From: Actinomycetospora endophytica
GTDB taxonomy: Bacteria > Actinomycetota > Actinomycetes > Mycobacteriales > Pseudonocardiaceae
Reading direction: 5' to 3'
Length of the DNA: 64,000 nt
NCBI RefSeq assembly: GCF_021026375.1
Contig: NZ_JAJNDB010000009.1
Coordinates: forward strand, 124,001 to 188,000
Positions 1 to 9,040 of this stretch are shown here, one piece after another. A program made the position numbers and the translations under genes. The notes beneath the pieces are model-generated. The model did no database searches. It was given only the letters and a program-made list of their open reading frames with translations, and was not told where the DNA came from. Each line of letters opens with the position of its first letter. Within the stretch, counting starts at the first letter, position 1.

Positions 1-483
1 ACCGGGGTCCCGACGTACCGGTTCAAGATCTGGGCGTTCGCGATCGGCGCGGCGGTCGGTGGTCTCTCGGGGACGCTGTTCGCGGCGCAGGTCGGCTTCG
101 TGAACAACCAGCGTTTCGACGTCACCACCTCGATCCTCTATCTCGCCGCGGTCGTCCTCGGCGGGCAGGGGAACAAGGTCGGCGTCATCGTCGGGGCCTT
201 CCTGGTCTCCTACATCCCGGACCGGTTCCAGTTCGAGCCGGAGTACCGGTTCCTCATCTTCGGTCTCGCGCTGATCATCCTGATGATCTTCCGGCCGCAG
301 GGACTCCTCGGCATGCGCCAGCACCTGCTCACCTACGGACGGGAGGCCTACCAGCGGCTCTTCGGGGCGGGCACCGGCGTGGCGCCGACGGGGCTGACGG
401 CGTCGTCGCGCGGTCGGGGCGACGCCGTGGAGACGACGCCCGACGACCATGCCGGGACGTCGCCGCGGGGAGGTGGGGAATGA
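1..483 (+). CDS. livM: Branched-chain amino-acid ABC transporter permease, C-terminal part (LivM)
   Basis: The reading frame is already open at base 1, so this is the 3' end of a gene that begins outside the window; about 160 residues are present. The visible part is hydrophobic, with the LivM-type helix run ([19 protein letters not shown], then [15 protein letters not shown]) and the usual FRPQGLLG close of the last membrane segment. A hydrophilic tail of about 45 residues follows, longer than in many LivM proteins. Role in the family: inner-membrane half of the LIV-I type importer for branched-chain amino acids or related substrates. Its TGA overlaps the ATG of livG, as expected for a translationally coupled operon. 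Confidence 0.9.
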   Translation, partial: TGVPTYRFKIWAFAIGAAVGGLSGTLFAAQVGFVNNQRFDVTTSILYLAAVVLGGQGNKVGVIVGAFLVSYIPDRFQFEPEYRFLIFGLALIILMIFRPQGLLGMRQHLLTYGREAYQRLFGAGTGVAPTGLTASSRGRGDAVETTPDDHAGTSPRGGGE

Positions 484-1376
484 GCGAACCAGCCGGCGAG
501 GGCCTCCTGGAGGCCCTCGAGCACATGGACACCGCGGAGCGCGCCGAGCACGAGGCGGAGGTCTCCGAGAAGGTCGCCCCGGACCGCGCGTTCGAGGTCT
601 CGGCGGGGGAGACCCTGCTCGCGGTGGACGGCCTCACGGTCCGCTTCGGCGGGCTCACCGCCCTCGACGACGTCTCGTTCGACGTCAGGCGCGGCGAGAT
701 TCTCGGTCTGATCGGACCGAACGGGGCGGGCAAGACGACCTGCTTCAACATCGTCACCGGCGTCTACCGACCGACGGTCGGGGACGTCCGGCTCGAGGGC
801 GAGTCGCTGGCCCGCATGAAGCGCTACCGGATCATCCGGGCCGGCGTCGCGCGCACGTTCCAGAACATCCGGCTCTTCGGCGCGATGACGGCGCTGGAGA
901 ACGTCGTCGTCGGCGCCGACGCGCGTCACAGGACGTCGGTGCCGGGCGCGCTGCTGCGGCTGCCCCGCCACCGCCGCGAGGAGCGCGAGGCGACCGAGAA
1001 GGCGATGGCACTGCTGGAGTTCGTCGGGATCGCGGACCGTGCCGCCGACAAGGCGACGTCGCTGCCCTACGGCCACCAGCGGCGGCTCGAGATCGCCCGC
1101 GCGCTGGCGACCGAGCCCAAGCTGCTCTGCCTCGACGAGCCCGCGGCCGGCTTCTCGGCAGTGGAGAAGGACGCGCTGTCGGAGCTGATCCTCAAGATTC
1201 GCGACGACGGGTACACGGTGGTGCTGGTGGAGCACGACATGCGGGTCGTGCTCGGGGTGACCGACCGGCTCGTCGTCCTGGACTTCGGCCGCAAGATCGC
1301 CGACGGCGACCCAGACTCGGTCCGGCGCGACCCCGCCGTCGTCGCGGCGTATCTCGGAGGGGCGGTGGAGGAGTGA
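480..1376 (+). CDS. livG: Branched-chain amino-acid ABC transporter ATPase LivG
   Basis: Cytoplasmic ATP-binding subunit of the Liv importer, 298 residues. Walker A is GPNGAGKT, there is the LivG-type [10 protein letters not shown] stretch, a short [15 protein letters not shown] signature in place of the classic LSGGQ, Walker [11 protein letters not shown] and an H-loop in VLVEHDM. The N-terminus carries an acidic extension of about 40 residues before the ABC fold. The ATG at 480 overlaps the livM stop (ATGA), and the stop overlaps the livF GTG (GTGA), so livM-livG-livF are coupled. The substrate cannot be read from this subunit; branched-chain amino acids are the default for the family, but amides or urea are possible. 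Confidence 0.93.
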   Translation: MSEPAGEGLLEALEHMDTAERAEHEAEVSEKVAPDRAFEVSAGETLLAVDGLTVRFGGLTALDDVSFDVRRGEILGLIGPNGAGKTTCFNIVTGVYRPTVGDVRLEGESLARMKRYRIIRAGVARTFQNIRLFGAMTALENVVVGADARHRTSVPGALLRLPRHRREEREATEKAMALLEFVGIADRAADKATSLPYGHQRRLEIARALATEPKLLCLDEPAAGFSAVEKDALSELILKIRDDGYTVVLVEHDMRVVLGVTDRLVVLDFGRKIADGDPDSVRRDPAVVAAYLGGAVEE

Positions 1377-2092
1377 CCCTGCTCGAGCTGGAGGACGTCA
1401 ACGTCGCCTACGGGCGGATCCAGGCGCTCCGCGGCGTCACGCTGTCGGTCCGGGAGGGGCAGATCGTCTCGCTCATCGGCGCCAACGGGGCCGGGAAGAC
1501 GACGACGATGAAGACCATCTCCGGACTGCTCGGGCTGCAGTCGGGCCGGATGACGTTCGACGGCGAGGACCTGACGCGGATCCGGGCCGACCTGCGGGTG
1601 CGCCAGGGCATCTGCCAGGTGCCGGAGGGCCGGGGGATCTTCCCGGGCATGACGGTGCTCGAGAACCTCGACATGGGCGGGTTCGTCCGCTCCGACCGGC
1701 GGACGCCGGCGTTCGCCGAGGACCTGGAGCGGGCGTTCACCTACTTCCCGCGGCTGGCCGAGCGGCGGAACCAGGTCGGGGGGACGTTGAGCGGCGGCGA
1801 GCAGCAGATGCTGGCCATCGGTCGCGCGCTCATGGCCCGGCCGCGGTTGCTGCTGCTCGACGAGCCGTCGATGGGGCTCGCCCCGCAGTTCATCGCGCAG
1901 ATCTTCCGGGTGATCGAGGAGATCAACGCCGAGGGTGTGACGGTGCTGCTGGTCGAGCAGAACGCGACGCAGGCACTCGGGCTGGCGCACCAGGCGTACG
2001 TGCTGGAGACGGGGGAGGTCACCCGCTCCGGGCCGGGGTCGGAGCTGCTCGCCGACCCGTCGATCCAGGATGCGTACCTGGGGGTCTCGTAG
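1373..2092 (+). CDS. livF: Branched-chain amino-acid ABC transporter ATPase LivF
   Basis: Second ATP-binding subunit of the Liv importer, 239 residues. It has Walker A GANGAGKT, the LivF hallmark CQVPEGRGIFPGMTVLENL, signature LSGGEQQMLAIGRALM, Walker B LLLLDEPSMGLAP and H-loop-region VLLVEQN. I chose the GTG at 1373 because it overlaps the livG stop, has GGAGG just upstream, and starts exactly at the family N-terminus (LLELEDVNVAYG). It is the last gene of the operon. The stop is followed at once by a GC-rich mini-hairpin and then by two TGATCA repeats. Confidence 0.94.
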   Translation: MTLLELEDVNVAYGRIQALRGVTLSVREGQIVSLIGANGAGKTTTMKTISGLLGLQSGRMTFDGEDLTRIRADLRVRQGICQVPEGRGIFPGMTVLENLDMGGFVRSDRRTPAFAEDLERAFTYFPRLAERRNQVGGTLSGGEQQMLAIGRALMARPRLLLLDEPSMGLAPQFIAQIFRVIEEINAEGVTVLLVEQNATQALGLAHQAYVLETGEVTRSGPGSELLADPSIQDAYLGVS

Positions 2093-2124
2093 GTGCGCTG
2101 CGCGGCGTCGGCGGGCTCGCCGGC
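2090..2124 (+). terminator. Gene-end hairpin after livF
   Basis: Directly after the livF TAG comes GTGCGCTGCGCGGC, the same beginning seen at several other gene ends in this window, then a stem of 7 bp with one G-T wobble (2107-2113 with 2118-2124, loop GGCT). There is no T run. A U-less terminator is an inference, typical of actinobacteria. Confidence 0.4.
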
Positions 2125-2300
2125 CATGATCAAGAGCACGTGGGGCAGCCCGCGAGGCGCTGGGCTCTGCTTCCAGTGCCCTTCGTCGAAGGCCCGACCC
2201 GCCCCTCGTCGGACGCCCGACCCTCCGCCGGTGATCATCAGCACCTGACGCAGGTCAGACGGCCGGCGGACGTGCGTGCAGTGCCCCACGTCGCCGAGCA
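2125..2300 (+). repeat. Two TGATCA-type intergenic repeats
   Basis: Two related units start with TGATCA at 2127 and 2232. Each runs TGATCA-N2-AGCAC near its start and ends about 60 nt later with AGTGCCC(C/T) followed by (T/A)CGTCG. They are diverged copies of the three units at 60542-60830. No open frame in this gap looks like a gene; it lies between the convergent 3' ends of livF and the thioesterase. Confidence 0.6.
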
Positions 2301-2318
2301 CCGACGCCGATATCGCCC

Positions 2319-2804
2319 CTACGTCGGCGGCGTGCTCGCCCGGTAGAGGCAGGTGAGCTTCGCGGTACAGACCCGGCGTCCCTCGTCGTCGGAGATGACG
2401 ATCTCGAACGTCCCGACGGTGCGGCCCACCGACAGCGGGGTGCACACCGCGGTGACCTTGCCCGACGTCGCCGACCGGTGGTGGGTGCACGAGAGCTCGA
2501 GGCCGACCGGACGGCGGTCCCCGATCCGGTTGAGGTACGCCCCGGTCGATCCGAGCGTCTCGGCGAGCACCCCGTTCGCGCCGCCGTGCAGGAGCCCGAA
2601 CGGCTGCCGGTTGCCCGCGACCGGCATCGTCGCGACGAGGCGTTCCGGGACCCACTCGGTGATCTCGATGCCCATCCGGACGGCGAGCTGCTCGTCGGGG
2701 TAGGCGACCTGGAGCTCCGGGATGGCCTCTTGTTCGGGCGTGCGCGGCGCGTCGGGCCGATGGGTCGAGCTCCGCTCCGCTTCGTCTCCTGACACGGCGA
2801 TCAT
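2319..2804 (-). CDS. PaaI-family hotdog thioesterase
   Basis: Small hotdog-fold protein of 161 residues, predicted to hydrolyse acyl-CoA or aryl-CoA thioesters in the cytoplasm. The PaaI/YdiI-type signature is clear: PFGLLHGGANGVLAETLGS contains the HGG turn with the catalytic acidic residue on the following helix, and VGLELSCTHHRSATSG matches the second conserved strand. The first Met that precedes the domain is at 2804; about 45 variable residues come before the fold. It diverges from polA with 63 nt between starts. A hotdog thioesterase next to polA is common in actinobacteria as I recall it, but no functional link is known. Confidence 0.85.
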   Translation of the reverse strand: MIAVSGDEAERSSTHRPDAPRTPEQEAIPELQVAYPDEQLAVRMGIEITEWVPERLVATMPVAGNRQPFGLLHGGANGVLAETLGSTGAYLNRIGDRRPVGLELSCTHHRSATSGKVTAVCTPLSVGRTVGTFEIVISDDEGRRVCTAKLTCLYRASTPPT

Positions 2805-2867
2805 GCTAGGGCGGGAACGCGACGAGGCCGACGGAGGCTGTCGGACCCCCCTGGCAGACTCGGGTCC

Positions 2868-5636
2868 GTGGTTGCGACGACGACGCCGGAGAAGTCCCAG
2901 AGCAGCACGACGAGCGCTCCGGGGGAGCAGGCGGGCGGTGCCCGGCTCCTGCTGCTCGACGGGCATTCCCTCGCGTACCGCGCGTTCTTCGCCCTGCCCA
3001 CCGAGAACTTCTCGACGACGTCGGGCCAGACCACCAACGCGGTCTACGGCTTCACGTCCATGCTGATCAACCTGCTGCGCGACGAGGCGCCGACGCACGT
3101 CTGCGTGGCGTTCGACGTGTCGCGGCAGAGCTTCCGGTCGGAGACGTTCGCGGCGTACAAGGCCAACCGCAGCGCCACCCCGGACGAGTTCCGCGGCCAG
3201 ATCGACCTGATCAAGGACATCCTGGCGACGCTGAACATCCCCGTCGTGACCCGCGAGGGATACGAGGCGGACGACGTCATCGCCACGCTGACCACGCAGG
3301 CCACCGCCGAGGGTATGCAGGTGTCGATCTGTACCGGGGATCGGGACGCCTTCCAGCTGGTGACCGACCAGGTGACGGTGCTCTACCCGCGCAAGGGCGT
3401 CTCGGACCTGGTCCGCTACACGCCGGAGGCGGTCGAGGAGCGCTACACGCTCACCCCGGCGCAGTACCCGGACTTCGCGGCGCTGCGGGGGGACCCGAGC
3501 GACAACCTGCCGAGCATCCCCGGGGTCGGGGAGAAGACCGCGCAGAAGTGGATCCGGGAGTTCGGGTCGCTGGACTCCCTGGTCGACCGCGTGGACGAGG
3601 TCCGCGGCAAGGCGGGCGACGCGCTGCGGGAGCACCTGTCGTCGGTGGTGCTCAACCGTCAGCTCACCGAGCTCGTCCGGGACGTCGAGCTGGACGTGAC
3701 GCCCGACCAGCTCGAGGTCCGCTCCTGGGACCGCGACGCGGTGCACCGGCTGTTCGACGAGCTGGAGTTCCGGGTGCTGCGCGAGCGCCTCTTCTCCACC
3801 CTGACCGCCGCCGAGCCGGAGGCCGAGGAGGGCTTCGAGCTGAACGGGGTGGTGCTGGAGCCCGGTGCGGTCGGGGACTGGCTCGACGAGCACGCCCGCG
3901 ACGGCAGCCGGGTCGGGCTCTCGTTCACCGGCAGCTGGGGTCAGGGCACCGGGGACCTGCACGGGATCGCGCTCGCCGCGTCCGACGGCGAGGCCGCGTC
4001 GGTCGACGTCAGGGCGCTGAGCCCCGAGGACGAGACCGCGCTCGCGGCCTGGCTGGCCGACCCGGAGCTCCCCAAGGCCGGGCACGAGATCAAGGGCCCC
4101 ACCCACGCCGTGCGGGCCCGCGGGTGGCAGCTCGAGGGCGTCACCAGCGACACCGCCCTGGCCGCGTACCTGGCCCGGCCGGGGGAGCGCAGCTTCGACC
4201 TGGCCGACCTGGTGCTGCGCTACCTGCGCCGGGAGCTGCGGGCCGAGGAGTCCGACGCCGGCGGAGGGGAGCAGCTCACCCTCGACGGGGGCGAGGAGGA
4301 GGCCGACGAGACGGCCGCGCAGACCGAGATGCTGCGGGCCCGGGCGGTGGCCGACCTGGCCGACGCGCTCGACACCGACCTCGCCGACCTCGGCGGCACC
4401 GCGCTGCTGACCGACCTCGAGCTGCCGCTGCTGCGGGTGCTGGCCGACCTCGAGGCGGCCGGCGTGGCCGTGGACATCAGCGCGCTGCACGAGCTGGAGT
4501 CTCAGTTCGGGGCCCGGGTGCAGGCGGCGGCGCAGTCCGCGTACGACGTCATCGGCAAGGAGATCAACCTCGGCTCGCCGAAGCAGCTGCAGGTCGTGCT
4601 GTTCGACGAGCTGCAGATGCCGAAGACCAAGCGCACCAAGACCGGCTACACCACCGACGCCGACGCGCTGCAGACGCTGAACGAGACCAACCCGCACCCG
4701 TTCCTGGAGCACCTGCTGGAGCACCGCGACGCCACGCGGCTGCGGGTGACCGTGAAGGGCCTGCTCGACAGCGTCACCGACGACGGCCGCATCCACACCA
4801 CGTTCAACCAGACGATCGCCCGCACCGGGCGGCTCTCCTCGACCGAGCCGAACCTGCAGAACATCCCGGTCCGCACCGAGGCCGGCCGGCGGATCCGCGA
4901 CACGTTCGTCGTTGGGGCAGACTCCGCCGACGGCGCCTACGCCGAGCTGATGACCGCGGACTACTCGCAGATCGAGATGCGGATCATGGCGCACCTGTCG
5001 GTCGACGGCGAGCTCATCGAGTCGTTCAAGTCCGGGGAGGACTTCCACTCGGTCACCGCGGCCAAGGTGTTCGGGGTGGCCGAGAACGAGGTGAGCCAGG
5101 GCCAGCGCGCCAAGATCAAGGCGATGAACTACGGGCTGGCGTACGGCCTGTCCGCCTACGGGCTCTCCGCCCAGCTGCGCACCTCGACCGACGAGGCCAA
5201 GGAGCTGATGGAGGACTACTTCGCCCGGTTCGGCGGGGTGCGGGACTACCTGCAGCAGGTGGTGGACCGGGCCCGCAAGGACGGCTACACCAGCTCGATC
5301 CTCGGGCGCCGTCGCTACCTGCCCGACCTGACCAGCGACAACCGGCAGCGGCGCGAGATGGCCGAGCGGATGGCGCTGAACGCCCCGATCCAGGGCAGCG
5401 CGGCGGACATCGTCAAGGTCGCGATGCTCGGGGTGCACGCCGCCCTGCGCGACGAGGGCCTGCGCAGCCGGATGCTGCTGCAGGTCCACGACGAGCTCGT
5501 GCTCGAGGTCGCGCCGGGGGAGCGGGACCAGGTCACCGAGCTGGTGCGCCGCGAGATGGGCGCGGCCTTCGACCTGGACGTCCCGCTCGAGGTCTCGGTC
5601 GGCTTCGGCCGCACCTGGGACCAGGCAGCGCACTAG
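2868..5636 (+). CDS. polA: DNA polymerase I
   Basis: Family A DNA polymerase for Okazaki-fragment maturation and repair synthesis, 922 residues, normal for actinobacteria. Order: 5'-nuclease domain (about residues 25-310, with EADDVIATL, GDPSDNLPSIPGVGEKTA), a 3'-5' exonuclease-like domain (about 320-520) and the polymerase domain (about 560-922). Polymerase motif A is DYSQIEMRIMAHLS, motif B RAKIKAMNYGLAYG, motif C QVHDEL. The exonuclease-like domain lacks the DxE metal-binding motif (the strand reads RVGLSFTGSWG), so proofreading is presumably absent, as in mycobacterial PolA. The GTG at 2868 has no ribosome site but lies 7 nt after CAGACT (2855-2860), so the message is probably leaderless. 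Confidence 0.97.
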   Translation: MVATTTPEKSQSSTTSAPGEQAGGARLLLLDGHSLAYRAFFALPTENFSTTSGQTTNAVYGFTSMLINLLRDEAPTHVCVAFDVSRQSFRSETFAAYKANRSATPDEFRGQIDLIKDILATLNIPVVTREGYEADDVIATLTTQATAEGMQVSICTGDRDAFQLVTDQVTVLYPRKGVSDLVRYTPEAVEERYTLTPAQYPDFAALRGDPSDNLPSIPGVGEKTAQKWIREFGSLDSLVDRVDEVRGKAGDALREHLSSVVLNRQLTELVRDVELDVTPDQLEVRSWDRDAVHRLFDELEFRVLRERLFSTLTAAEPEAEEGFELNGVVLEPGAVGDWLDEHARDGSRVGLSFTGSWGQGTGDLHGIALAASDGEAASVDVRALSPEDETALAAWLADPELPKAGHEIKGPTHAVRARGWQLEGVTSDTALAAYLARPGERSFDLADLVLRYLRRELRAEESDAGGGEQLTLDGGEEEADETAAQTEMLRARAVADLADALDTDLADLGGTALLTDLELPLLRVLADLEAAGVAVDISALHELESQFGARVQAAAQSAYDVIGKEINLGSPKQLQVVLFDELQMPKTKRTKTGYTTDADALQTLNETNPHPFLEHLLEHRDATRLRVTVKGLLDSVTDDGRIHTTFNQTIARTGRLSSTEPNLQNIPVRTEAGRRIRDTFVVGADSADGAYAELMTADYSQIEMRIMAHLSVDGELIESFKSGEDFHSVTAAKVFGVAENEVSQGQRAKIKAMNYGLAYGLSAYGLSAQLRTSTDEAKELMEDYFARFGGVRDYLQQVVDRARKDGYTSSILGRRRYLPDLTSDNRQRREMAERMALNAPIQGSAADIVKVAMLGVHAALRDEGLRSRMLLQVHDELVLEVAPGERDQVTELVRREMGAAFDLDVPLEVSVGFGRTWDQAAH

Positions 5637-5653
5637 GCAGCGAATCCGGGGCT

Positions 5654-5697
5654 GGTACGCCGCAGTACCGAGAGGTAGGCTGGTACGTATGAGTACC
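5654..5697 (+). promoter_or_regulatory. Tandem palindromic operator and leaderless promoter of the ethA-like gene
   Basis: Two 16-nt palindromes of the same design, GGTACGCCGCAGTACC (5654-5669) and GGTACGTATGAGTACC (5682-5697), have centres 28 nt apart. They share GGTACG-N4-AGTACC. The second contains the start codon. Between them lies TAGGCT (5676-5681), a -10 box exactly 7 nt before the ATG at 5689, so the predicted transcript starts at the ATG. A repressor bound here would cover both the -35 region and the start site. The regulator is not encoded next door. Confidence 0.7.
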
Positions 5698-7215
5698 GAT
5701 GTGGACGCGCCCGTCGACACCACCGGAGCGCGCGGGGGCGGGAGCGAGCCCGAGCACCTCGACGTCGTGATCGTGGGCGCCGGGCTCTCCGGCATCGGCA
5801 CCGCCTGCCACCTCGAGCGCGAGCAGCCGGGTCGCGACTACGCGATCCTCGAGGCCCGCGAGGACCTCGGCGGCACGTGGAGCCTGTTCCAGTACCCCGG
5901 GATCCGCTCGGACTCGGACATGCACACCCTCGGGTTCAAGTTCCGCCCCTGGCCCGACACCGTGGCGCTGGCCGACGGGGCGTCGATCCTGGAGTACGTC
6001 CGGGACACCGCCGAGGAGTACGGCGTCGACCGCCGCATCCGCTACGGCACCCGCGTCACCCACGCCGCCTGGTCGAGCGAGGACCAGCGCTGGACGCTCG
6101 CCCTCACCACCGCGGCGGGGGAGAAGCTGCTCACCTGCTCGTTCCTGCTGTGGTGCTCGGGCTACTACCGCTACGACGCCGGGTACACCCCGGAGCTGCC
6201 GGGGATCGAGAACTACGGCGGCACGGTCATCCACCCGCAGCACTGGGATCCGGAGCTGGACTACGCGGGCAAGCGGGTCGTCGTCATCGGCTCGGGCGCC
6301 ACCGCGGTCACCCTGGTCCCCGCGATGACCCAGGGCGAGGGCCGCGCCGCCCACGTCACGCAGCTGCAGCGCACGCCGAGCTACGTGCTGTCGATCGGCC
6401 GGACCGACCCGGTGGCGGAGTTCCTCAACCGGTGGGTGCCGTCGTGGGTCGCGGACCCGATAGTGCGGACGAAGAACATCACGCAGCTCATCGCGCTCTA
6501 CCAGATCTCGCAGCGGTTCCCGCGCTTCGTGAAGGGCCTGCTGCGCAAGGGCGCCGCCGCCCAGCTCCCCGAGGGCTATGCGGTCGACACCCACTTCAAC
6601 CCGCCGTACGACCCGTGGGACCAGCGGATGTGCATGGTCCCCGACGGCGACCTGTTCAAGGCCATCCGCCGCGGCGACGCCGACATCGTCACCGACAGGA
6701 TCGAGACGTTCACCGGGACCGGGATCCGGCTGCAGTCCGGCCGGGAGCTCGAGGCGGACATCGTCATCACGGCAACCGGGCTCAACCTGCAGCTCTTCGG
6801 CGGGGCCGACCTCGAGGTCGACGGCGAGCCGGTGAACCTGCCCGACACCATGGCCTACCGGGGCATGATGCTCTCCGGCATCCCGAACCTGGTGTTCATG
6901 ATCGGCTACACCAACGCCTCCTGGACGCTGAAGGTCGACCTCGTCGCCGAGTACTTCTGCCGCCTGCTGGGCTGGATGGACACCCACGGCAAGGCCGTCG
7001 CGGTCCCGCAGCGCGACCCCGCGGTGCAGGAGCGCCCGCTGCTCGACTTCGACGCCGGGTACGTGAAGCGCTCCCTGCACGAGCTGCCCACCGGCGGCGA
7101 CCGCGCGCCGTGGACCCTCGCCATGAACTACGCGATCGACGCGGTCACCCTGCGCCGCGCCCGGGTCGACGAGGGCATGCGGTTCGAGCCGGCCCGGGCG
7201 CGGGTCCGGGCATGA
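5689..7215 (+). CDS. EthA-like FAD-containing Baeyer-Villiger monooxygenase
   Basis: Class B flavoprotein monooxygenase of 508 residues, predicted to insert oxygen next to ketones or to S-oxidise thioamides using NADPH and O2. It has the FAD Rossmann motif VIVGAGLSGIG, a variant BVMO fingerprint YGGTVIHPQHWD (Tyr instead of the usual Phe) and the NADP motif VIGSGATAVTL. From memory, long stretches such as YPGIRSDSDM, LGFKFRPW, ITATGLNLQLFGG and GYTNASWTLK are nearly identical to Mycobacterium tuberculosis EthA. The physiological substrate is unknown. No ribosome site is present; the start is set by the leaderless promoter. The next gene follows after 12 nt and may be co-transcribed. Confidence 0.9.
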   Translation: MSTDVDAPVDTTGARGGGSEPEHLDVVIVGAGLSGIGTACHLEREQPGRDYAILEAREDLGGTWSLFQYPGIRSDSDMHTLGFKFRPWPDTVALADGASILEYVRDTAEEYGVDRRIRYGTRVTHAAWSSEDQRWTLALTTAAGEKLLTCSFLLWCSGYYRYDAGYTPELPGIENYGGTVIHPQHWDPELDYAGKRVVVIGSGATAVTLVPAMTQGEGRAAHVTQLQRTPSYVLSIGRTDPVAEFLNRWVPSWVADPIVRTKNITQLIALYQISQRFPRFVKGLLRKGAAAQLPEGYAVDTHFNPPYDPWDQRMCMVPDGDLFKAIRRGDADIVTDRIETFTGTGIRLQSGRELEADIVITATGLNLQLFGGADLEVDGEPVNLPDTMAYRGMMLSGIPNLVFMIGYTNASWTLKVDLVAEYFCRLLGWMDTHGKAVAVPQRDPAVQERPLLDFDAGYVKRSLHELPTGGDRAPWTLAMNYAIDAVTLRRARVDEGMRFEPARARVRA

Positions 7216-7227
7216 GGCGCTGATCCG

Positions 7228-8073
7228 ATGGCCGGCGTCGTCGGGATCGTGGCGCCCGGGGCGATGGGCACCGCGCTCGGCCGCTGCGCCGCGGCGGGCG
7301 GGCACCGGGTGCTCATGACGGCGGTCGGCCGCTCGCCGGGCACGGCCGACCGGCTCGCGGCGGCGGGCATCGAGGACGCCGGGTCGCTCGACGCCGTGGT
7401 GGCGGGCGCCGACCTGCTGCTCAGCGTGGTCCCGCCGGCCCAGGCCCGCCCGGTGGCCGACGAACTCGCGGCGAGCGCGCGGCGGACGTCCGCCCACCCG
7501 CTCGTCGTCGAGGCGAACGCCGTCTCACCGGGGACCGTCGCCGAGATCGCCGAGGTCGTCGGCCTCGACGTCGTCGACGCGGCGATCTCCGGGCCACCGC
7601 CGCGCCCCGATGTCGAGCACCCCACCCGGATCTTCGTGGCCGGTCCGCGCACCGCCGAGGTCGCGGCCCTCGTCGTGCCCGGGGTGCGGTGGGTGGAGAT
7701 CGACGGCTCTCCGGGCGCCGCCAGCGCCGCGAAGATGTGCACCGCGTCGGTGCGCAAGGGCCACCAGGCCCTGCTCGCACACGCCCTGCTCACTGCCGAG
7801 CACCACGGAGTCACCGACACCGTGCTCGCCGACCTGGCGCTGGACTTCCCGCACGACGACGTCCGCCACGCCGCCGTCGCGGCGACCAAGGCGTGGCGGT
7901 TCGCCGACGAGATGGACGAGATCGCCGCCACCCAGGCCGGGGCGGGCCTGACCCCGGACCTCTTCGCCGCGATGGCCGAGGTCTACCGGCGTCTCGCGAC
8001 GAGCTCGTACGGCACGAGCCGACCCGAGGACCTGCCGGCCACACCCGACGTCGGGAACCTGCGCCCTACCTGA
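7228..8073 (+). CDS. NAD(P)-binding 6-phosphogluconate dehydrogenase-like protein (DUF1932)
   Basis: Protein of 281 residues of the beta-hydroxyacid dehydrogenase superfamily. The N-terminal Rossmann fold has GIVAPGAMGTALG, close to the usual GxGxMG, and the second half looks like the helical DUF1932 domain (SAAKMCTASVRKGHQALLAHAL), where family members carry the catalytic Lys. The substrate is not predictable. It starts 12 nt after the ethA-like gene on the same strand, so one transcript is likely. Its last 8 nt overlap tail to tail with the GNAT gene on the other strand. Confidence 0.75.
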   Translation: MAGVVGIVAPGAMGTALGRCAAAGGHRVLMTAVGRSPGTADRLAAAGIEDAGSLDAVVAGADLLLSVVPPAQARPVADELAASARRTSAHPLVVEANAVSPGTVAEIAEVVGLDVVDAAISGPPPRPDVEHPTRIFVAGPRTAEVAALVVPGVRWVEIDGSPGAASAAKMCTASVRKGHQALLAHALLTAEHHGVTDTVLADLALDFPHDDVRHAAVAATKAWRFADEMDEIAATQAGAGLTPDLFAAMAEVYRRLATSSYGTSRPEDLPATPDVGNLRPT

Positions 8074-9040
8074 GCCCGGCGGCCGGGCGGACCTCCCACA
8101 GCGTCCACAGCGGTGAGTAGCCCGCGCGCGGCCAGAACACCGAGGAGATCGGGTTCGGCGGGTTGTAGTAGAGGTACGTGCCGCGCACCCCGCGCCGGCT
8201 CGACTCCAGGGACGCCACGGCCGTCGCGACCAGGTGCGTCCCGACCCCGCTGCCGCGCTCCGACGGCGTCACCGAGGCGCAGTTGACGTAGCCCCACACG
8301 CCGCCGGGCAGCAGGTTGGCCAGCCAGGCGCCGGGCGCGGCGTCCGCGTGCCCGCACTCGATCATCCCGACGGCGTTCCCGTGCCGCTCGGCCAGCCATG
8401 TCGGCTCGCCGCGGCCCAACCGGTCGCGGATCATCGTCCGCTTCACGCCCTCGGCGTCGGGACGCATCAGCGAGCCGCCCACCTGGCTGGAGTACGCGAG
8501 CTCCTCGAGCGCGAGCCGGACGCAGACCTCGAGGTCGTCGGGTCCGGCGGGGCGCACGACCAGCGACGGGTCCGGTTCCGGCTCGGGGAACGGCCCGCAG
8601 GGCCGCACGGCGAGGACGGCCAGCGGCATCAGCCCGCGGTCGAGGAAGACCCGGGTGGCGACGACGTCGCGGCTGGGCCAGATGACGGTCGCGGCGGAGT
8701 CGTGATCGCGCAGGACGTCGGGGAGCAGGTGCCCGCGCCACGCGTCGACCAGCGTGTGCAGGGGCCCGTGCCCGGCGCCGCCGATCACCGGGTGCAGCTC
8801 CGAGACCTGCGCCGCCGACCACAGCAACGGACCGCTGCCGGCCGGCCAGGAGTGGTGGGTGACGACGCCCGCCACCCGGTGCGGGGGTGTCCCCACGACG
8901 ATGATGTCCCCGGGCGGGGGAGCGGGGGCCTCGGGCAGTCGCGGGTCGAGCGCGGCGAACCGGCGTCGCTGCACGCCGAGCAGGTCGGTCATGACCTGGG
9001 CCGGGGAGTCCGGGACGGTGGCGCGCGGCCCGCCGGTCAT
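8066..9040 (-). CDS. GNAT-family N-acetyltransferase
   Basis: Protein of 324 residues, larger than a minimal GNAT domain. The C-terminal half holds the acetyl-CoA binding pattern (VTPSERGSGVGTHLVATAV, the R/Q-x-x-G-x-G/A loop), and the N-terminal half (about 150 residues) is a second, diverged domain that may be another GNAT fold. The acceptor is unknown. Its ATG at 9040 overlaps the TGA of the upstream methyltransferase, so the two are translated together. It converges on the DUF1932 gene with an 8-nt overlap. Confidence 0.75.
   Translation of the reverse strand: MTGGPRATVPDSPAQVMTDLLGVQRRRFAALDPRLPEAPAPPPGDIIVVGTPPHRVAGVVTHHSWPAGSGPLLWSAAQVSELHPVIGGAGHGPLHTLVDAWRGHLLPDVLRDHDSAATVIWPSRDVVATRVFLDRGLMPLAVLAVRPCGPFPEPEPDPSLVVRPAGPDDLEVCVRLALEELAYSSQVGGSLMRPDAEGVKRTMIRDRLGRGEPTWLAERHGNAVGMIECGHADAAPGAWLANLLPGGVWGYVNCASVTPSERGSGVGTHLVATAVASLESSRRGVRGTYLYYNPPNPISSVFWPRAGYSPLWTLWEVRPAAGLR

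Noticed and set aside
2140-2346. Small open frame between livF and the thioesterase
   Set aside because: It spans the TGATCA repeats and the end of the thioesterase gene, has no ribosome site and no coding character.
2805-5801. Long open frame opposite polA (over 900 residues) running into the thioesterase frame
   Set aside because: High-GC genes commonly leave the complementary frame open. The translated sequence is Arg/Gly/Val/Leu-rich without any motif, while polA on the other strand is complete. Only the last 161 residues are a real gene.
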